NCBI GenBank assembly: GCA_001972305.1
Contig: BDDD01000179.1
Coordinates: 869,346-933,345 of the forward strand
Origin: Cephalotus follicularis
Taxonomy: Eukaryota; Streptophyta; Magnoliopsida; Oxalidales; Cephalotaceae
DNA length: 64,000 nt
Direction of reading: 5' to 3'
Positions 57,723 to 64,000 of this stretch are shown here, in pieces (position 1 is the first letter of the stretch; every line of letters starts with the position of its first letter). The position numbers were made by a program, and so were the translations under genes. The notes below the pieces were generated by a model, which saw nothing but the letters and a program-made list of their open reading frames with translations, was not told the origin of the DNA and ran no database searches.

Positions 57723-60468
57723 TGTAATACTCAGAAATTTTGTAAATAAATATAAATATATGTATAAATGTACAGTATTTTAAGGAATGATATTTCGGGC
57801 CAAAAATGTATTGTTATTAGATTGAAATTGAATTAATAAAGAAATGGTTTGGGCTTGGAAATGTTATGGCCCGATCTAGAATAGAGCAAGAAATGGCTTT
57901 TATTTGGGCTTTAAATGTGTTACTGTTATTGGGCCCAAAATGTGACAATTGGGGGAAGAATAAGGAGACTTTGGGCCTCCTATCTCAAGTCACCCGACCC
58001 AAAAAGGGGAATTGGAAAGATTGGTACAAAAGTGTGTAGAGAATTCTGGAGACTTCTCTTGTGTATATAAAAGAAAAGGAAGGGAATGTGGGGATGGGTG
58101 TTGGTGCTCTGGGAAAGAAAGAGACAAAAAGGGATGGCAGGAGTCTGGAGAATTCATGTCTGCTTTTCTTCTCTCTCATATAATCCTTCTCATTTCCATC
58201 CTTGAGAGAGGAAAGGAAGAACCCGTGGAGAAAAAAGCCTAGTGCAAAACAAGGTGCAATTGAAGAAATTGTGTTGAGCAAAGGAAGGGGCAGTTCAAGG
58301 ATCGACTTTAAGGTAGGATCTCCGACCAATACTCCCTAGTAATTTTAACTAATATGTTGTGCTACTGTTAGTATAGAATGAATGCCTTAAATATGCAAGG
58401 TTAAAGTGTGTATCTTTGTTCCCTGGAATGAGGAGTATTGGAATGTATAGGTATATTCGCATACAGATTGTAAAATGAAGGTAATAAATGCTTGATCCAA
58501 TCTTGTTTTGAAGCGGGTTTTCATGCGATCGAGCATGCCTGGTATGTGACCCGAATGACGCACCCATCAGCATGCCATGATTGAATGACTGAGCTCCCCA
58601 TCGTCATGCGTCGGAGCATAGCAATGGGTCGAGCTCTTTACCGGCATGCTTTCGAAGTGACACGGGTGGTTCTCCAATGGCATGCACACCCGAGCTCCCC
58701 ACTGCATGCATCACGAGCATGCAATGCCATCGCGCTTCCACTTAATTGCACCGAGCACTGTCCACATGCACTGCATCCGAGGAGCCATACGTCCAGGTGC
58801 CATTGCTGAGGACACACACCGAGGATGCACCTGTGTCATACGCCGAGGTGCCACGCGCCGTGCATCCAAGATGCCTGAGGTGCCATGCGCCGTGAGTCAT
58901 AGACGCCCGAGGTTCCATGCACCGTGCCTCAGATACGCCCGAGGTGCCATGCCCCGTGCATCCAAGACGCCCGAGGTGCCATGCGCAGTGCATCCAAGAT
59001 GCCTGAGGTGCCATGCGCAGTGCATCCAAGAAGCCCGATGTGCTAAAATGCCAGTGTCCTCCTCTGCCATGTGCCTGAGGATGTGCCAGTATGAGGCACC
59101 ATAGTCGCCATGCATGCATCGAGTTCTCCTCTGCCGTGCATCTTGAGCATGCACCCATGAGCCGAGCATGCATCCCGAGTATGTGTCGTCCTCTGCCATA
59201 TATCCCAAGCAGGTTGCCTCGTGCGCCATGTATATAGAATATGCAATGATGATGTAAGCCTTGCTCCCGAGCATGTGACGTCATGAATGCTGGGCTCCCC
59301 ATAATGTGAACTTAGCATCTAAGCTCGCCAAACCAGGCAGGTATCCTGAGCTTGTACCTGGTGCATGCGCATGTGACGTGCATGCCTTAACATGTGTTCT
59401 GAATGTGCTAAATGAATGAAATGTAAAAGGTAAGAAAATACAATAATTTAGTGTATTGTAATGTAGATAAATAAACATAGTCTAATGTGGTAAAGGCAGA
59501 CCTTACAGTGAAGTGTTCATGTACTGTTAATGTTAGTGTAATGTTAACGTAATCTAATGTACTGGACTAGATCACCACCGAGATGAGCCCTTTGGGTATC
59601 ACCAACTGAGATGAGCCATTAAGGCTATTTCCGAGATGACCTAATGGGTCACAAAATTGAGCTGAACCAGGTGGGTCACCGAGATAGCCCAATGGATCAC
59701 CGGCCGAGATGAGCCAATGGATCACCGACCGAGATGAGCCACACTGACTGAATGATTATTACTGTATAGTGAATGTTTATGTTCCTCTCCTCTGCCTATA
59801 ATGCCTAGAACGCGTATATTTCTCTTCCTAAAGCCGAGGACCTGAGGAACTGGTCTGCCTAAATTGTAATGTTTATTCCTCTCGGCTTCTCTGCCTTCAA
59901 CGTCTGGAGTGCGTTATCACTCCTCCTTAAGTAGGGAATGCCGCGGAAGGATTTATAATGTCTGTTATGGACTGTTATGGAATGAATGACTATTAAGGAA
60001 ATGTACTGTTATACTGAATGTATTGTATGGACTGTACTATTCTTACTGCATCTCTCATAGGATACATATTTATATCTGCTACATTGCACTCCACATATGC
60101 ATGGGTAGGGGTTCCTACACAACCAGTGGTTGCTGACCCATTGCATTGTAATGTAATGGGTCAAGTACTGGTGGAGCTTCGCAACAAGCAGAAGACTTAA
60201 TTGGGATAAGTCTCCTCCTTCCAGTTGCATTTCGATGACTTAGGAATTTTATGATGTGATTGTATTATGAGTTGCCAGTCTGTGGCAGAGCTACCGTTTA
60301 AATAATGTTGTATAAACTGGGTGTTATCCACGATGATTATTGTTTATTGAATTTCTGCATGCATTAATATATTGATTTAATGTTTTAAATTTTCCGTAAT
60401 TTATTGAATGATACTGTTGGTAGTGCATCAAACCTTGGGGATTCACCCTTGGGGTTTCGGACGCTACA
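57723..60468 (+). repeat. F4 LTR C
   Basis: 2746 bp, TGTAATACTCAG...GGACGCTACA, collinear with LTR B. It has TATATAAAAG at 58064-58073, the 32-bp array (58845-59036), GATCACCGA repeats (59571-59742) and the inverted-repeat region (60135-60164). The many short frames on both strands are not genes. Confidence 0.9.
58845..59036 (+). repeat. 32-bp minisatellite, six copies (LTR C)
   Basis: Units start at 58845, 58877, 58909, 58941, 58973 and 59005, again exactly 32 bases apart, plus a partial unit at 59037. One copy more than LTR B. Confidence 0.92.
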
Positions 60469-60739
60469 AATGGAATCTAATCAATCAATCATATCAATCA
60501 TCTATCAGACAATTAATCGATCAATAATTCTATAGAGTTTATGGCCTTTCAATATGTTATCTATGTCAGTAATAATAGTCTACATCAAGAGAAGGTAGTC
60601 CTTCTAAAGAGAGTGATGGACGTATCTAATCGTCTAAAATTGGTCTATCACAACTAATTAGTTATTCCAGCCAATGCTAGGAATCGCTCGAACTGAAAGA
60701 AGTGCAATGATCAATAGCTCGACCCAGAGGGAGCGCAAC
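60469..60739 (-). repeat. Short remnant, possibly E3-like LTR on the minus strand
   Basis: On the minus strand it shows GATTGATTGATTAGATTCC and other ATTGAT runs like those of the E3 LTR. No ends or gene are visible. It separates F4 from E5. Confidence 0.3.
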
Positions 60740-63463
60740 TGTCACACCCAATTCCCAAAACAACAGTATAGACCCTTAGGCCGTGGCAATCAACATATAT
60801 TCAGCTTATATAAATTTACGGAAAATGAAAAACTTTCCAAACATATAATATATCTTGCAGAAGCATTTAATAATAAGCCGAATTTAGACACGTAACATGC
60901 ATCCCATACTACATGTTACCACAATAACGTCATCATAGTTAACTGCTCGTGAAACGGAGCGTGAACAATATTCGATACAAAATCCTCAATACAGTAATCC
61001 AATATAATATTTCTCAAAAGAAATACAACTTCATATTCGCTTCGCTTCCCCCCCTTCCTGCTTGAACGACGTCAAGTCCACTGCATCAATATGAAATTGA
61101 TAGGGTTAGCCGAATCCACTGGCTAAGTAGGGAAAACATAAAAGTACCTTGGGGACAGCGATAACAGATGTCATGAAATGAATACATTCATGATGCAATA
61201 CACAATATATACACACATATATGCATATATGTATCTATCAACAGGCAAAAATCATGCCAAGTGGCTACAACCAAACAATCCACGTGTATCAAGGAAATCC
61301 AACACACGGCTAGGAAACTTGACCACTCAATGATGTTAACCAGCCAAGGCTGGGAAGGCACGCAGGCTGACCGTCCGAGGCTAGGAACAACATCCCACAA
61401 TCAAACAAGCTAACCGGCCCCGAGCTAGGAAAGCTGGCAGGCAATCCGTCTCATGGTGCTGGGAACAATCTGTAAATCCGTTTTCAAGTAGCTATATGTA
61501 ATAACGCTTGAAATACCACATTTATTCAAAATGTATAATCAACAATCCAAATTCATTTTCAAGTAGTTTATATGTAATAAACGCTTGAAATATCACATTT
61601 GTTCAAAATGTATAATCAACAATTCAAAACCATTTCCAAGTAGTTTATATCTAATAAACGCTTGAAATACACATATTTATTCAAAATATGTAACAGTCTT
61701 TTGAAACCTCGTTTCAATCCATCGAAATACAATATTTCATATCAAGTAATAATTTATAGCAAAATCATTACATACTCTTTCCGAAATGATAAAAATATTT
61801 TAGGAATCATTTGATATATCAATCATATATATATCGACGCTAACCGGCATAAGGTGAGGTAAACTCGATCAACCATAGCAACATGCAAGCAAACATATGC
61901 TCAAAATGCGAACAGACCCCTTTGGCGTCAACACCTAACTCTAGGCCTCAACTGTATGGCATTATGTACTCCAAAACGTAATCAGCCACTTTTGGCATCA
62001 ACGTGTATGGCATTCTATACTCCAAAACGTAATCAATCACTTTTGGCGTCAACGTATACCCTATACACGTCAACGACCACCCTAGGCGTTAACGTGCATG
62101 GAAACCCACACAGGTGCCAACCTTCACTCTAGAGGTCAGTACCCGCTCTATCCGTCAACGTGCATAATTGTTCCTTTAGGCGTCAACGGCCATTCTAGGC
62201 GTTAACGTGCATGGCAACCCACTTAGGTGCCACATTAGCTCTAGGGGTCAATACCGACCCTAGGCGTCAACGTTGATAGCACACCATGCCTATGCCAAAC
62301 ACTTAGGCGTCAACGTGTTCCCCTTTGGCGTCGACGCGCTAAGCTAAGGAACCTTAAGAGCCAACATGTCGTGCGTCATTTTCTCTCACATACAAGACCA
62401 AGGCGTAGACACGCACACTAGGCATTGACGTCTTTGAGACCATAACAGCGTCTCTTCCACCGTATCGCACAACCACGTCACAAGACAATGGATCTAAGTA
62501 AAACAACACATGAAGTACTTAATCCATGTTCACCCCAAAACATCATATGCCCAATAGGTTATCATTCAAGACAAACCACAACCCACCATTTATGCCTTTC
62601 ATCAAACAAGTCTTATTATAACAGAACTCAAACATACAGTTATATGATCCCTACCTCTGATTCCAAGTTAGGAATTAAAGTCCACCACTTTAAGCTTTAC
62701 TGACCAGTAGCTTTGAGCTCCAAGGTCCAGCGTAGTAGCTCCAAGTTCGAGCTCAGCTCACCCTTGGTTCGAGCCTCCAAGTTTCCAAGTTCAATAATGG
62801 AGAGATATAACTTCTCTCTTCTCCCGTTTCTCTCTTTTCTCACTGTTCTCTTTCTCTCTATTTCTCTCTATCGGTACTGGTCGAAGAAGGAAAAGAAGAG
62901 AGTGTTTTATGAAGGAGTCTCTCTCTCCTCTCGCCCACATTCATGGCGCCAGGAGCCTCTCTCTCTTTCCCCTGTCGAAGTGACACCCATCAATCACTTC
63001 TCCTTTCCTTTCTGTGATGGTAGAGCATGGGGAAGAGATAAAGCGTCTCACACTTCTCTCTCACGCGTCTTCTGTCAGTGTTTTAACTTATTCTACCAAT
63101 AGCTTTAGGCGTCGATGTCAACCCTAGGCGTTGACCTTATTCCTTGGCGCTAACAGGCTCCCCGAACCGCGTTAAGGCCTACCCCTTTCGTTCTTCATCG
63201 ATGGGCATCGACGCCATCACTTGGCATCAATGCCTTAAGGCAAGAAGCCTTAAGCGCGCCTCATTGTTCCTTGGCATCAACGTCATCTCTGGGCGTTGAT
63301 GCTCAAGCGCCCTTTGCTTTGCATTTCTCAATTCAATTCCACTCCTTAACACTTTCCGTTCAAAATTCAACATTAAGCTGAAAATACATAATTCTCATTA
63401 ATTCATTATTAAATTTACAATGAGAAATACAATAATACATTAAGGAAAATTTTGAGCGTTACA
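60740..63463 (-). repeat. E5 3' LTR
   Basis: 2724 bp, on the minus strand TGTAACGCTC...GGGTGTGACA. Motif clusters lie at 63105-63310 and 61915-62440 (mostly GGCGTCAACGT on the plus strand). The GGCTAACCC box is at 61106 and the GGGATGCATGTTACG box at 60893-60907. A CT-rich leader is at 62800-62960 (plus strand). Three repeats of a CAAGTAGTTTATATGTAATAAACGC type lie at 61480-61670. Frames at 62713-63102 and elsewhere are chance. Confidence 0.87.
61915..63310. repeat. GGCGTCAACGT motif clusters (E5 LTR)
   Basis: Two clusters (61915-62440 and 63105-63310) of GGCGTCAACG / GGCATCGACGCC words, the E5 version of the E1 and E4 clusters, with the presumed promoter and leader between them. Many CG/CA changes fit methylation-driven decay. 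Confidence 0.7.
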
Positions 63464-63477
63464 TCCACCCCTCCTTG
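63464..63477 (-). other. E5 polypurine tract
   Basis: Reads CAAGGAGGGGTGGA on the minus strand, directly before the LTR, nearly identical to E1. Confidence 0.88.
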
Positions 63478-63506
63478 GAGGAAATTCATCCTCGAATTTT
63501 ACACCA

Positions 63507-64000
63507 CTAGAATAAGTGAGGGTAGCGATCCCTCATCTCCTATTCTCGCTCCCATGTCCCCTCATCTGGGTGATGAAATTGCCATTGAACCTTTACCAGA
63601 GGAATGGTTCGGTTCCTCAACACATGAGTCTTCCAATCTAGAATCCTCATAGGCAACTCCTCGTAAGAAAGATCATCATGCACCGATACCGAGTCATAAT
63701 CCAAGACATGTGATGGATCTTGGATGTAGCCTCGCAACATAGATACATGAAAAACGTCATGTATTCTAGACAATACATGAGGTAAGGCGAGCTGATATGC
63801 CACCTCCCCAACCCTCTCAAGAATCTGAAAAGGACCAATGTAGCATGGAGCTAGCTTTCCCTTCTTCCCAAACCTTTGTACACCCTTCCAAGGAGAAACC
63901 TTCAGAAATACATGATCTTCGACATCAGAAGTCAAAGGTCTCCTCCTTACACTGTCGACATAACTCTTCTGCCGTCTCTGAGCTGTAAGCAGTTTCTCCC
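63507..64000 (-). pseudogene. pol: E5 integrase end and chromodomain (partial)
   Basis: Minus-strand frame with HVFLKVSPWKGVQRFGKKGK, a GPFQILERV segment, HDVFHVSMLRGYI and VKVQWQFHHPDEGTWERE, then an in-frame TAG at 63540-63542 inside the chromodomain-like tail. The normal end TAG lies at 63507-63509. Upstream parts are outside the window. It is very similar to the E1 C-terminus. Confidence 0.88.

Larger units (their letters stand above)
43782..60468 (+). mobile_element. F4 tandem array: three LTRs, two interiors
   Basis: LTR A (truncated, 43782-45136), interior A (45137-50070), LTR B (50071-52783), interior B (52784-57722), LTR C (57723-60468). Both interiors have a primer-binding site, gag, pol and a polypurine tract in the same direction, and LTR B serves as 3' LTR of A and 5' LTR of B. 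This arrangement usually arises by unequal recombination between LTRs. Both interiors are heavily decayed. The pol end has a chromodomain-like segment (VKVLWQC...), so the family is a Tekay-like chromovirus, different from E1. The left flank is lost, so no target duplication can be checked; the right flank is AATGG. Confidence 0.88.
60740..64000 (-). mobile_element. E5: Tekay element, 3' end only, leaves the window
   Basis: Minus-strand 3' LTR (60740-63463), purine tract (63464-63477) and the end of pol (63507-64000). The protein and tract are close to E1. The rest lies beyond 64000, so its completeness and target duplication (left flank GCAAC) cannot be judged. Confidence 0.88.

Overview
This window is a block of nested LTR retrotransposons from a flowering plant nuclear genome, probably a eudicot; I cannot name the species. 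The evidence is long LTRs (about 2.6-2.8 kb) that begin TG and end CA, primer-binding sites that fit plant initiator tRNA-Met, Tekay/Del-type chromovirus polyproteins with a C-terminal chromodomain-like segment, an Athila-type polyprotein, and AT-rich non-coding DNA between them. I see no intact host gene, no rRNA or tRNA gene and no prokaryotic feature. Every gag or pol found carries stops, frameshifts or deletions.

Layout. 1-3470: old repeat DNA with an LTR-like end at 3470. About 4083-27600: one old host element, probably non-autonomous and Sirevirus-like. It carries a decayed gene resembling the plant-transposon protein domain PF20167 (4520-5873) and was split by three later insertions, each with a perfect 5-bp target duplication: E1, a full-length Tekay-type element (5950-16241, ATATT); E2, an internally deleted chromovirus (16575-21100, TTATA); and E3, a solo LTR (21562-26662, AATTC), which itself holds another LTR (22742-25452). 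27621-29931: AT-rich DNA without a recognisable gene, then a possible minus-strand LTR remnant. 29932-37920: Tekay element E4, related to E1, with deletions in gag/pol and a minus-strand solo LTR inserted at 33985-36572 (CATGC/CGTGC). 37921-43781: minus-strand Athila-type remnant, one 4.3-kb reading frame broken by stops only. 43782-60468: family F4, a tandem LTR-interior-LTR-interior-LTR array in which two decayed interiors share the middle LTR. 60469-60739: short remnant. 60740-64000: 3' LTR and pol end of a minus-strand Tekay element (E5) that runs out of the window.

Functionally this is a retrotransposon graveyard. E1 is the youngest-looking (three substitutions in the first ~205 bases of its LTR pair), yet its pol is broken, so it would need help in trans. 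The least expected signal is a near-palindromic motif of the type GACRTCGACGYC. It forms clusters in LTRs or flanking non-coding DNA of lineages that are not closely related (Tekay E1/E4/E5, the E3 and 33985-36572 solo LTRs, the Athila LTR, the old host element) but is absent from E2 and F4. Other notable items are a 5S-rRNA-like segment at the end of the E2 LTR, several LTR-borne minisatellites (61, 32 and 28/31 bp), and the three-LTR tandem array.
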